A DNA stretch of 36,716 nt, taken from a bacterium. GTDB lineage: Bacteria > Latescibacterota > UBA2968. Location of the stretch: NCBI GenBank assembly GCA_027296045.1, contig JAPUJS010000354.1, forward strand, positions 1-36,716. The letters run 5' to 3'. The position numbers were made by a program, and so were the translations under genes. The notes under the pieces are model-generated. The model was given only the letters and a program-made list of their open reading frames with translations, ran no database searches and was not told where the DNA came from. Positions 29,574 through 36,716 of this stretch are shown here, in pieces. The stretch's first letter is position 1; each line of letters opens with the position of its first letter.

Positions 29574-30559
29574 GCCGCCTCCTCTTCCATATTCCGATCG
29601 ACCTCCAACAGGCCGTATAAAATCATCTCCACTCCTTCCGGATCTGCTTCGGTCATCAACAAACGACGAATTTCTGCCGCGCCCCGAAGGCCTTTTACAT
29701 AAGCCGCCAGATGCCGCCTCATTTCCAAAACGCCGGAAGGCATCCCTTTTGTCTCAACGGAAAACCGCAAATGCCGGACAGCCATCTCAATTCGGTCTCG
29801 AACGGTAGGTTCGGGCAACAATTCACCCGTGGCCACATACGTCTCCGTCCGCTCAAAAATCCACGGATTTCCAATAGCCCATCGTCCCACCATCACCAGG
29901 TCACACCCGGTGGTTTGCATCATATCCTGCGCAGCCTCCGGACCGCGCACATCCCCATTGCCAATCACCGGAATCGAGACCGCCTCCTTCACCCGACCAA
30001 TCACGTCCCAGTCAGCCTTACCTGCAAACTTGGCTTCCCGGGTTCGGCCATGCACTGCAACTGCAGCCGCCCCGGCCTGTTCGGCGATTCGGGCAATATC
30101 GACTGCACTGTTGGCCTGGTCCCAACCACTCCGAATCTTCAGCGTTACCGGAATCTCCACTGCCGCCACCATCGCCTCAATCATCTTTCCCAACCGCTCC
30201 GGATCGTTCAACAGGGCCGCCCCCGCCTGCCGATTGACAATCTTTTTCACCGGACACCCACAGTTAATATCAATTAAATCCGGCTCCCGCTCTGCCGCCA
30301 CCCGGGCACCCTCGGCCATCACATCCGGCTCGGAGCCAAACACCTGTACCGAAATCGGATGCTCGTCGGGTTCAAAATCCAGATACCGACTGCTCCGCTC
30401 ACTCCCATCGGCTAACCCGCGGGCACTCACCATTTCCGTCACTGCAAGACTGGCCCCCCGCTCTCGGCACAACAGCCGGAACGACCGATCGGTCACCCCG
30501 GCCAGGGGTGCCAACACCGTCCGCCCTGGAATCTCCACCTGCCCGATCTTAACGCTCAT
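29570..30559 (-). CDS. dusB: tRNA-dihydrouridine synthase (DusB type)
   Basis: An FMN enzyme that reduces uridines in the tRNA D-loop. The 329-aa protein shows LAPLAGVTDRSFRLLCRERGA, TEMVSARGL, the signature DINCGCPVKKIVNRQAGAAL (catalytic Cys in a related position), VTLKIRSGWD, VHGRTREAKFAGKADW, IPVIGNGDVRGPEAA and MVGRWAIGNPWIF. It overlaps the DUF6504 gene by 11 bp and larB by 4 bp, so it is inside a tight operon. Confidence 0.95.
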   Translation of the reverse strand: MSVKIGQVEIPGRTVLAPLAGVTDRSFRLLCRERGASLAVTEMVSARGLADGSERSSRYLDFEPDEHPISVQVFGSEPDVMAEGARVAAEREPDLIDINCGCPVKKIVNRQAGAALLNDPERLGKMIEAMVAAVEIPVTLKIRSGWDQANSAVDIARIAEQAGAAAVAVHGRTREAKFAGKADWDVIGRVKEAVSIPVIGNGDVRGPEAAQDMMQTTGCDLVMVGRWAIGNPWIFERTETYVATGELLPEPTVRDRIEMAVRHLRFSVETKGMPSGVLEMRRHLAAYVKGLRGAAEIRRLLMTEADPEGVEMILYGLLEVDRNMEEEAA

Positions 30560-30908
30560 TTTTCAACTCCTGGTACAAAATCCATTCGCCCTTCCGATTT
30601 TTCTGGGGTGCCCGGTCATAATACAATTCAAACACCTGCTCTGCCTGTGTTCGCACCCGAAAATATGACTTCCCCACTCCCCAGGAACCCCGTTTTGCCG
30701 CCACCTCCGCATGCTGGGCCTGCATATTTTTCGCCATCCGTCCCTTCCGCTCATAGTCCTGCCATTCGCTTAACAACTCCACCACCTCATAGGTCTCCCC
30801 TGCCCAGACAAATCCATCTGGACATCCGGGTTTTTTCTCAAACTCCGGCGGCTCGTCAAACCGAACCTCAATGGGCTCGCTGATAAAATGCAGGGGTGTT
30901 GGTTGCAT
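30549..30908 (-). CDS. DUF6504 family protein
   Basis: A 119-aa cytoplasmic protein with the conserved opening ISEPIEVRFDEPPEFEKKPGCPDGFVW and the core EWQDYERKGRMAKNM plus RGSWGVGKSYFRVRT and YYDRAPQ. These match my memory of the DUF6504 family (not checked by search). Function is unknown; the basic aromatic C-terminal half could bind nucleic acid. It lies 13 bp after the isomerase-like gene and overlaps dusB, so it is probably translated with dusB. Confidence 0.75.
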   Translation of the reverse strand: MQPTPLHFISEPIEVRFDEPPEFEKKPGCPDGFVWAGETYEVVELLSEWQDYERKGRMAKNMQAQHAEVAAKRGSWGVGKSYFRVRTQAEQVFELYYDRAPQKNRKGEWILYQELKNER

Positions 30909-30921
30909 GGTTTGCCTGGAC

Positions 30922-31755
30922 CTAAATCAACGCCCGAACCTTTTCCGCCCCCACCCTGGCCACTTCAAACGGATCTTGCTCCCACAAATCCTGGCGAAAC
31001 AATTCCAGAGACACCGGCCCCGAAAATCCCTGCTGGGCCAACAGTTCCAGCATCCCTTTCAAATTCAAAATCCCGTCTCCCGGATAGACCCGGTCTCCAT
31101 CCACCAGTTCCTCTCTTGGCTTATCCGTTTGAGGAGCATCGTCAATGTGAAAGATCGACACCTGCTCGCCCGGTACCTTGAGAATATCTTCGTCCTTCCC
31201 CCCTCCTCGAAAAATATGATACGCATCCATCACCACAGTCGTCTCGGCCCGATTTGCCCGGTTCACGATCTCCATCAACACATCCACATTGTTGACATGC
31301 CCCACAAACCCCAGAAACTCCAGGGAGGGCAAACACCCGATCTCCTTGCCCAAATCGATTAATTCAGAAAATCGATCCCCCGCCCGGTTCAGATCGATTT
31401 GCCCGGGACCCGGACCGGCAATAATCCGAGACGCTCCCACAGCCGCACCCTGTTCCATCCGACGACGCACTTCACCCAGCACGTCACCGCGATAGGCCCC
31501 TTCTTCTGCATCCATCCAGTCTTTCAAGTGCACCAGATCGGGCACCTGCAATCCATAATCGTCCAGTGCCCTGCGGACTTCCGACAAACTCCTGCCCGAT
31601 TCTTCAAACGACGTCAAATCGTCATTCCACAACTCAACAGCCTCATATCCCGCCTCGCCTGCGGCCTTAATCTTGTCCATCAAAGAAGCGCTTCGAATGG
31701 TACTGGTATTAAAACAGAGCGTAAACCTCGTCAGATTCCTCTCCAGAGATTTCAA
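30922..31755 (-). CDS. Sugar phosphate isomerase/epimerase-like TIM barrel
   Basis: The 277-aa protein has the xylose-isomerase-like barrel pattern of the AP_endonuc_2 family: LCFNTSTIRSASLMDKIKAAGEAGYEAVELWND at the start, PSLEFLGF with a metal-ligand Glu, VVMDAYHIFRGGG with Asp and His, FHIDDAP with His/Asp, and PVSLELFR with a final Glu. Members are sugar or inositol isomerases, epimerases and hydrolases; the substrate is not predictable here. It appears to use a TTG start at 31755, but GGAGAGG just inside means initiation could be about 10 codons later. It is the first gene of the DUF6504-dusB-larB operon. Confidence 0.85.
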   Translation of the reverse strand: MKSLERNLTRFTLCFNTSTIRSASLMDKIKAAGEAGYEAVELWNDDLTSFEESGRSLSEVRRALDDYGLQVPDLVHLKDWMDAEEGAYRGDVLGEVRRRMEQGAAVGASRIIAGPGPGQIDLNRAGDRFSELIDLGKEIGCLPSLEFLGFVGHVNNVDVLMEIVNRANRAETTVVMDAYHIFRGGGKDEDILKVPGEQVSIFHIDDAPQTDKPREELVDGDRVYPGDGILNLKGMLELLAQQGFSGPVSLELFRQDLWEQDPFEVARVGAEKVRALI

Positions 31756-31866
31756 GATAGGCTTCCAAAATCACATATCGATTGGACCGGGCACATAACC
31801 TGGCTAAAATCTAACGATTCAACAAGATAAGATCAATACAAACCTGTGGCAACGATCCGGTACATC

Positions 31867-31900
31867 AAAAAAAGCGTTCGAACCTGCAAAGTCCGAACGC
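31867..31900 (-). terminator. Terminator after the 42-aa gene
   Basis: On the minus strand GCGTTCG/CGAACGC forms a perfect 7-bp stem with a 13-nt loop followed by seven T. It lies about 25 nt after the 42-aa ORF stop, supporting that ORF as a real transcription unit. The stretch 31756-31866 holds no gene; it should contain the isomerase operon promoter, which I cannot place with confidence. Confidence 0.85.
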
Positions 31901-31924
31901 CTCACATGATTCAAAAGCGTGTCT

Positions 31925-32053
31925 TTAATTCGGATGAATCCAAATCTTCTTCCACATCCGCATCGTGTTCAACTGTCGTTTGGCCTGGGCATACCGATTC
32001 AGAATCTCAATCACCTTGAGTCTCAGCGCTAGTTTATGCAAATCGACCGACAT
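31925..32053 (-). CDS. 42-aa basic small protein, unknown
   Basis: The frame is open to 32176, but ATG 32053 has AGGAGG 4 nt upstream and gives MSVDLHKLALRLKVIEILN..., a helical, basic protein ending KKIWIHPN. No membrane helix or cysteine site is seen. The good SD, its own terminator and freestanding position between two operons argue for translation. I recognise no family. Confidence 0.55.
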   Translation of the reverse strand: MSVDLHKLALRLKVIEILNRYAQAKRQLNTMRMWKKIWIHPN

Positions 32054-32212
32054 CGGACCTCCTGCAAAAACGGGTGAACCAGCCTTTCCAACCATAATAC
32101 GCAGGTGCTTGCCAAAAGTCAAGCCAACGAACAGAAATTTCTTTACACCATGAAAAGTGCCGCCTATATTGCACAACGCACTTAGAATCCAAAACTTAAA
32201 AAAGGAGCTACG

Positions 32213-32974
32213 ATGGCGGAAGACCTCCTGAAAACCCGACTCAAAAATGGCGAGGTGGTGATAGGGCCCTTTGTCAACCTCGCTTCAGGTGCCCTGATCG
32301 AAATCGCCGCCTATGCCGGTTTTGATTTTGTCATCCTGGATACCGAACACGGCCCACTCGACATCGGGACGGCCGAAGACCTCTGTCGGGTTGCCCACGG
32401 TGTGGGGATTTCCCCTATTGTGAGGGTCCGCGAAAACGATCCCCCACAAATTCTCCGGGCACTCGACATTGGCGCCCATGGCGTCCAGGTCCCCCAGATT
32501 TGCAATCAGGCCGATGGCGAAGCCGTTGTCAATGCCGCCAAATATACCCCCCTGGGCATGCGGGGCGTTTCCCCCTATACACGTGCAGCCCGATACTTTG
32601 TCGATGGCGCGAAAATCTTTGAACGATTGAATGAAGAATCCATGACGATTGTCCACGTAGAAGGCGTGGAAGGCCTCGAAAACCTGGACGGGATCATCTC
32701 AGTCGAAGGTCTGGACGTCATCTTCCTGGGGCCCTACGACCTGTCTCAGTCCCTCGGCATCCCAGGCCAGGTCAGCGACCCCCGGGTGGTCGATCGCATG
32801 AAAGAAGCCGCAGAAAAAATCAACAGTGCAGGGTTGACTGTGGGCACATTTGCCGACAGCCCCGAAACCGCAAAGCGCTGGATAGATGCGGGGGTACGCT
32901 ATATCTCCCTTTCCGTAGATACGGGCATCTATCTCCAGGGCTGCAGACAAATACTTCAGGGGGTTCGAGGCTGA
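32213..32974 (+). CDS. HpcH/HpaI-family class II aldolase
   Basis: A 253-aa metal-dependent aldolase that typically splits or forms 2-keto-3-deoxy or 4-hydroxy-2-oxo acids with pyruvate as nucleophile. Signatures are GPFVNLASGALIEIAAYAGFDFVILDTEHGPLD (catalytic His), GVQVPQI, HVEGVEGLENLDGI (metal-ligand Glu), LGPYDLSQSLG (metal-ligand Asp) and FADSPETAKRWIDAGVRYISLSVDTG. AAGGAG lies 5 nt before ATG. It is monocistronic here; the remains of an IS right end and a switch in strand composition begin about 25 bp after the stop. Confidence 0.93.
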   Translation: MAEDLLKTRLKNGEVVIGPFVNLASGALIEIAAYAGFDFVILDTEHGPLDIGTAEDLCRVAHGVGISPIVRVRENDPPQILRALDIGAHGVQVPQICNQADGEAVVNAAKYTPLGMRGVSPYTRAARYFVDGAKIFERLNEESMTIVHVEGVEGLENLDGIISVEGLDVIFLGPYDLSQSLGIPGQVSDPRVVDRMKEAAEKINSAGLTVGTFADSPETAKRWIDAGVRYISLSVDTGIYLQGCRQILQGVRG

Positions 32975-32997
32975 TTCAACCCGCTGTATTGTGCGAT

Positions 32998-33027
32998 CGA
33001 GTCTCCACCGATCCGTGGGAGTGTCAA
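32998..33027 (+). mobile_element. Solo right-end remnant of a tnpB element
   Basis: ATCCGTGGGAGTGTCAA at 33011-33027 is identical to the right terminal 17 bases of the tnpB element (15232-15248). The preceding CCACCG is a damaged left arm of the same hairpin. No tnpB or left end accompanies it. The TCA inside its terminal TCAA is the complement of the dipeptidase stop codon (33024-33026). Confidence 0.7.
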
Positions 33028-34022
33028 TCTTTCCAGACCTTCTGAAAAAGCCGGAGCCAGTTTCCGCCGAGGATTTTGGCTGTGTCCGTTTCGTTGTAGC
33101 CACGTTTGAGCAATTCCAGTGCGACGTTGGAAAATTTGTCGGGGGTTTCCATTCCCCGGGGATGGATCAGGGGGTCGGGATAGGTCATAGGACGGGCTTT
33201 GTATTTGGTTCCCTGCTGGGAGAATATCCAGTCGAAAAATGCCTTGGGTTGATCCTGGGTGTAGTCGGTTCCGATTGCCACGTGGTCTATTCCCACCCTT
33301 TCGACCAGATCTTCGATGGCGTCTACGTATTCCTCCAGCGTGGACTCAAATGTGCTGGGAAAGAAGGCGGGAAAGGCATTGGCACCGACGACGCCCCCTT
33401 TTTCAGTGAGGCGTTTGAGGGCTTCGTCGGTTTTGTTGCGCACGTGATCGACAAAATCGCGGGCATTTGCATGGGTAAAGGCTACGGGCTGTTCCGAGGC
33501 TTCAATGGTTTCCAGGGTGGTGCGGTCGCCAACGTGGGAGAGGTCGATGAGGATGCCCAGGCGGTTCATTTCCCGAATCACATCCAGACCAAAGTTGCTG
33601 AGGCCGTCATCGGTGCGTTCGTAGCAGCCGTTGCCCAGTAGGTTGCGCTCGTTGTAGGTGATCTGCACTATACGCACGCCCAGGGTGTGGAAGAGTTCGA
33701 GGCGGTCCAGGTCGTTTTCGATAGGCGAGGCGTTCTGCCATCCCAGGATAATGCCCACCCTGCCGTCTTTTTTGGCCTGCAGGATGTCCTGGGCGGTCCT
33801 GACCTGGACCAGGGTGTCTTCATATTCCCTGAACCGGCGCAGCCAGGCAGCGATGTTGTCCATGGCCTCCGCGTAGTTTTCCCATATGGCGCTGGTGGCA
33901 TTGATGGCGGTTATCCCGCCCGCGTGCAGGCTCTGATATACGGCGGGGCTCTCCCAATTGCTCACGTTCAGGCCGTCGATCACAATGGCCTCATTGTAGG
34001 GTTGTATTTCGGTGCTCGCCAT
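33024..34022 (-). CDS. Peptidase M19-like (membrane dipeptidase family) protein
   Basis: The 332-aa protein follows the M19 plan: AVYQSLHAGGITAINATSAIWENY, GVRIVQITYNERNLLGNGCYE, GLSNFGLDVIREMNRLGILIDLSHVGDRTTLETI, then FTHANAR, VGANAFPAFF and HVAIGTDYTQ. The usual first zinc pair D-G-H-x-D is replaced by IDGLNVSN, and the bridging Glu region reads GWQNASPIEN, so metal binding is reduced or different, as in a divergent M19 subgroup. Dipeptide hydrolysis is therefore uncertain. It lies 27 bp downstream of gamma-glutamyltransferase on the same strand; the pair could act in sequence on gamma-glutamyl compounds. AGGA lies before the ATG. Confidence 0.87.
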   Translation of the reverse strand: MASTEIQPYNEAIVIDGLNVSNWESPAVYQSLHAGGITAINATSAIWENYAEAMDNIAAWLRRFREYEDTLVQVRTAQDILQAKKDGRVGIILGWQNASPIENDLDRLELFHTLGVRIVQITYNERNLLGNGCYERTDDGLSNFGLDVIREMNRLGILIDLSHVGDRTTLETIEASEQPVAFTHANARDFVDHVRNKTDEALKRLTEKGGVVGANAFPAFFPSTFESTLEEYVDAIEDLVERVGIDHVAIGTDYTQDQPKAFFDWIFSQQGTKYKARPMTYPDPLIHPRGMETPDKFSNVALELLKRGYNETDTAKILGGNWLRLFQKVWKD

Positions 34023-34049
34023 TTCCTGTCCTTCGGTGTAAAGATAAAT

Positions 34050-35816
34050 TCACCAGCCCAACATGACCGACTCCCGCCTGGGGTCGGCACCGCCCTGGTA
34101 GACGCCGGAATCCATGTCAACGAGGATTGGCACAAAACCGTTGGTGATGCCCCAGGGCCCGGTCACTTCGACGTCGTGGCCCCGATCTCTCAGACCGTTG
34201 GCCGCCTCCGAGGAGATGCGCCCTTCCAGGACCAGGCGATTGGGCGCAATCCGATGCGGCCAGGGCGACTGGGGGAAGCTGTAGCTGCAGAACCGGGGGG
34301 CTGCGACGGCTTCCTGGACGTTTAGGCCGAAGTCTACAATATTGCTAAAGACCTGTAGGCTGCTTTGCGTCTGGCTGTCCCCGCCGGGCGTTCCCAGGGT
34401 CATGAAGGGGCGGCCGTTTTTTAGCACAATGAATGTGCAGGGCGTTGTACGGGGGCGCTTTCGGGGCGCAAGGGCGTTGGGGTTTTGGGGGTCGAGCCAG
34501 AAATAGCAGCCCCGACAGTTGATCAGGATGCCCGTGTCGCCCAGGACCATGCCCTGGGACAGGCCGGAGAAGGTGCTGGGTGTAACAGATACCATGTTTC
34601 CCTGTGCGTCCACGGCAGATAGGTGCGTGGTGCCGTCCGGATCTCCGACCGTTTCCGAAGTCACGTGCCCGGCGGGCTGATCCTCAACCGTGGCCCGCAT
34701 CCTGCAAGGGTCCCCCGGGGGGTAAGTCGCCTGCGCTTTTTCAGGGTCCAGGATGCTGTGGCGCAGGCCGGCGTATTGGGGGGACAGCAGACCTTCTACG
34801 GGCACGTCGACAAAGGCCGGGTCTCCGGCGTAGCGCTCTCGATCGGCCAGGGCCAGCTTCAGCGCTTCCACCTGCAAATGAATGGCCCGGGGGCTGTTGT
34901 GGCCGAGCGCAGCCAGGTCGCAGGCCTCCAGGATGTTTAGCGCCTCCAGTAAGGCGATGCCCTGAGTCCAGGTGCGGTTGGTGTAGATTTCGTAGCCCCG
35001 ATAGGTGGTCGATATCGGGTCTTCCAGGGGCGATTCGTATTCGGCAAAATCCTCGAATGTATACAGCCCGCCGAGGGCCTGCAGGGCATCGACCATCCGG
35101 CGGGCCACATCCCCTTTGTAAAAGACATCGCGGGCCTCCGAAATCGCAGTCGCCCTCGATTTGCCTTTCTGGAGGGCGTTCTCCTCGGCCCGAATCATCA
35201 GCGATAGCGTGCGCGCCAGGTCCGGCTGTTTGAAGCGCGTTCCCGGCTCCGGGGCTTTTCCATCGGGTAAAAATACCCTGGCCGAGGCCGGGTATTTTTT
35301 CAGGTTGGCCACCCGTTCCGGGGTCGCCAGGGTTCGACAGAAGAGCTGATAGGCGGGAAAACCATCGGCTGCCAGGGCGTAAGCGTCTCTGGCCACCTGC
35401 GAAAAGCCCATGGTTCCAAATTCGGAAAGCATGGTGAGCAACGCCGATAGGACGCCGGGAACGGTGGTGCTGAGGACGCCGGGAGGGATTTCTCCCCACC
35501 TGTTTCTGTAGAGATCGATGGTTGCCCCCTGCGGCGCCCAGCCCTGCCCGACGACCGAATGCACTTTGCCTTTGGCAGCGTCGTAGAACAGCATCGCCAC
35601 TTCACCGCCCAGCGTGTAATGCGCTGTGGGTTCCAGCACGCCGGCAGAGAGAGCGGATGCAACCGCAGCGTCTACCGCATTGCCGCCCTGCCCGAGGATA
35701 CGCATGCCCGATTGTGCCGTAAGCTGGGTTCCGCCGCCGACCATGCCGTGCGTGCCCCAGACAATGGGGCGATGGGAGAATGTCCCGTGACTTCCTTCGG
35801 GATAGGTTTGGTTCAT
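34050..35816 (-). CDS. Gamma-glutamyltransferase family protein
   Basis: Ntn hydrolase that transfers or hydrolyses gamma-glutamyl groups after self-cleavage. In 588 aa it shows GGTQLTAQSGMRILGQGGNAVDAAVAS, the central DPDGTTHLSAVDAQGNMVS, where the first Thr of TTH becomes the nucleophile of the small subunit, and LGTPGGDSQTQSSLQVFSNIVDFG. The overall length matches the family. No signal peptide is seen, unlike classical periplasmic GGT, so this may be an acylase-like cytoplasmic member. ATG 35816 is preferred (GAGGA 7 nt upstream) to an in-frame ATG at 35837. The plus strand is mostly G-rich here, unlike the rest of the window. Confidence 0.9.
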   Translation of the reverse strand: MNQTYPEGSHGTFSHRPIVWGTHGMVGGGTQLTAQSGMRILGQGGNAVDAAVASALSAGVLEPTAHYTLGGEVAMLFYDAAKGKVHSVVGQGWAPQGATIDLYRNRWGEIPPGVLSTTVPGVLSALLTMLSEFGTMGFSQVARDAYALAADGFPAYQLFCRTLATPERVANLKKYPASARVFLPDGKAPEPGTRFKQPDLARTLSLMIRAEENALQKGKSRATAISEARDVFYKGDVARRMVDALQALGGLYTFEDFAEYESPLEDPISTTYRGYEIYTNRTWTQGIALLEALNILEACDLAALGHNSPRAIHLQVEALKLALADRERYAGDPAFVDVPVEGLLSPQYAGLRHSILDPEKAQATYPPGDPCRMRATVEDQPAGHVTSETVGDPDGTTHLSAVDAQGNMVSVTPSTFSGLSQGMVLGDTGILINCRGCYFWLDPQNPNALAPRKRPRTTPCTFIVLKNGRPFMTLGTPGGDSQTQSSLQVFSNIVDFGLNVQEAVAAPRFCSYSFPQSPWPHRIAPNRLVLEGRISSEAANGLRDRGHDVEVTGPWGITNGFVPILVDMDSGVYQGGADPRRESVMLGW

Positions 35817-35855
35817 GGTGTTTTCCTCATCGATCATTATTCGCCGTATTCAGAC

Positions 35856-35883
35856 AAGATAATACCCCTGAAATACAAGTCAA
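35856..35883 (-). promoter_or_regulatory. Possible promoter for the GGT-dipeptidase pair
   Basis: On the minus strand TTGACT (35878-35883), 16 nt, TATCTT (35856-35861) lies about 40 nt before the gamma-glutamyltransferase start. The match at -10 is weak. The rest of the 253-bp divergent gap (35817-36069) shows nothing else I can name. Confidence 0.35.
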
Positions 35884-36069
35884 GAAGTGCTGTACCGGTC
35901 ATCCCATCCTCTCAGGCGTTTGAGAGCATACGGAACGCCGGTGCCGATTTTAGCTGAAGAATTGCTTTTTTTCTCAGGATCTCGGGCTTGTTTGACGCAA
36001 GTTAAACGTTGTTTTTTCCCGGAAGACAGCGCGTCCTGTGCTGCCCGATCACAACAACGGAGGTGTAAG

Positions 36070-36716
36070 ATGGATCTCGGTCTTAACGGAAAGGTAGCGC
36101 TGGTGACCGGTGCCAATCGGGGAATCGGTCTGGCCACGGCGCTGGGGCTGGCACGGGAAGGGTGCGATGTGGGCATCTGCGCCCGGACTCAGGTGAGCCT
36201 CTCCGCGGCGGCGGAACAGATCGGGGGGCTGGGGGTGCGCGTGGCTGCTGTTCTGGCCGACGTGCTGGAGCCGGAGGATGCGAGCCGGTTCGTGGAGGAA
36301 GCGGCAACCCGATTGGGAGGAATCGATATTCTGATCAATAACGTGGGGGCGAATGTGGGCGAACGGCGGTTGATGGATTCATCGGAGGGGGACTGGGAAC
36401 AGACGTTTCACTACAACGTGTTCCCGGGGGTGCGGCTCACGCGTCGGGTGGTGCCCCATATGCAGAAACGGGGTGGGGGAAACGTGGTCTTTCTTTCTTC
36501 CATCTCCGGCTGGATTCCACAGTTGAGCGGGTCTGCGCAGTACGGGGCGTCGAAGGCGGCACAGATCTTTATGGCCGAACCGCTGGCGCTGGAACTGGTT
36601 CACGACCGTATTCGGGTGAATGTGGTGTCCCCGGGGTCCATTCTGTTTGAAGGCGGAAGCTGGGACGCCTACCGCCAGCGGGACCCGGAGAAGTTTGCCG
36701 CGTACGAGGAAAACGG
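36070..36716 (+). CDS. Short-chain dehydrogenase/reductase (partial, runs off window)
   Basis: Reading from ATG 36070 (GGAGG 6 nt upstream) gives 215 codons without a stop to the window end. The cofactor motif TGANRGIG (TGxxxGIG), D for adenine binding in LADVLEP, NNVGAN (usually NNAG), the catalytic Ser in LSSISG, and YGASK (YxxxK) are all present, followed by VVSPGSI. It is a classical SDR oxidoreductase, with FabG-like architecture; a basic residue after the second strand (CARTQ) suggests NADP(H). Substrate unknown. It is divergent from gamma-glutamyltransferase. Expected full length is about 250-265 aa, so roughly 40-50 residues are missing. Confidence 0.9.
   Translation, partial: MDLGLNGKVALVTGANRGIGLATALGLAREGCDVGICARTQVSLSAAAEQIGGLGVRVAAVLADVLEPEDASRFVEEAATRLGGIDILINNVGANVGERRLMDSSEGDWEQTFHYNVFPGVRLTRRVVPHMQKRGGGNVVFLSSISGWIPQLSGSAQYGASKAAQIFMAEPLALELVHDRIRVNVVSPGSILFEGGSWDAYRQRDPEKFAAYEEN

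Noticed and set aside
32975-33030. Replication origin at the composition switch
   Set aside because: The sign of the change would fit an origin, but I see no dnaA, dnaN or DnaA-box cluster here; the IS remnant gives a simpler breakpoint explanation.
1-36716. CRISPR array
   Set aside because: No regularly spaced direct repeats of 23-40 bp are visible; the repeats present are IS hairpins or in-gene repeats.

Overview
The window comes from an uncultured-style free-living bacterium with moderate to high GC. Intergenic regions are short, and TTG/GTG starts with strong Shine-Dalgarno (SD) sequences are common. Gene content (PPi-type phosphofructokinase, PAS kinases and single-domain receivers, LarB, a SAM-hydrolase of the DUF62 family, bicupins, HpcH/HpaI aldolase, M19 dipeptidase, gamma-glutamyltransferase) would fit lineages such as Latescibacterota or Poribacteria. 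That placement is only an impression; no rRNA or marker gene here settles it.

Layout. (1) 115-5061, minus strand: a central-glycolysis cluster pfkA-gapA-pgk-tpiA, then secG and tRNA-Leu(GAG), closed by a terminator. (2) 5062-12425: comF; a receiver protein; a HAD-YvcK fusion overlapping a second HAD gene; a SAM-hydrolase operon with two tiny membrane proteins and tandem operators; a receiver gene behind a sigma-54 promoter and a structured leader; radC with a leader hairpin covering its SD; and a membrane protein with an M15-like zinc site. (3) 12503-13716: a bicupin and a single cupin. (4) 13913-15248: a complete-looking IS200/IS605-type element carrying only tnpB, wedged between a PAS-PAS histidine kinase (minus strand) and the terminator that kinase probably used. 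(5) 16744-24905: a LOG-family protein, then a plus-strand operon that opens with a truncated gene remnant and continues GT2-radical SAM/SPASM-GT2-pentapeptide/K+ channel-DmpA peptidase-sodium/solute symporter. (6) 24906-28773: an AT-rich palindromic spacer, a coiled-coil membrane protein, a 623-aa lysine/proline-rich repeat protein, and a REC-PAS-PAS-HisKA protein that lacks an ATPase domain. (7) 28809-32974: a minus-strand operon (sugar isomerase-like, DUF6504, dusB, larB), a 42-aa gene with its own terminator, and an HpcH/HpaI aldolase on plus. (8) 33024-36716: M19-like dipeptidase, gamma-glutamyltransferase and a short-chain dehydrogenase running off the end.

Strand composition changes at about 33.0 kb. 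In the lines I sampled to the left, the plus strand is C-richer than G whichever strand carries the gene. To the right it becomes mostly G-rich, again regardless of gene strand. The switch coincides with a 17-base copy of the right end of the tnpB element, which also supplies the dipeptidase stop codon. The best candidates for something new are the tnpB element with its apparently relocated catalytic glutamate, SOS-box-like promoter and solo right end; the sigma-54/structured-leader receiver locus; the GT2-radical SAM-GT2-channel operon driven by a captured promoter; and the repeat-protein/half-kinase locus.
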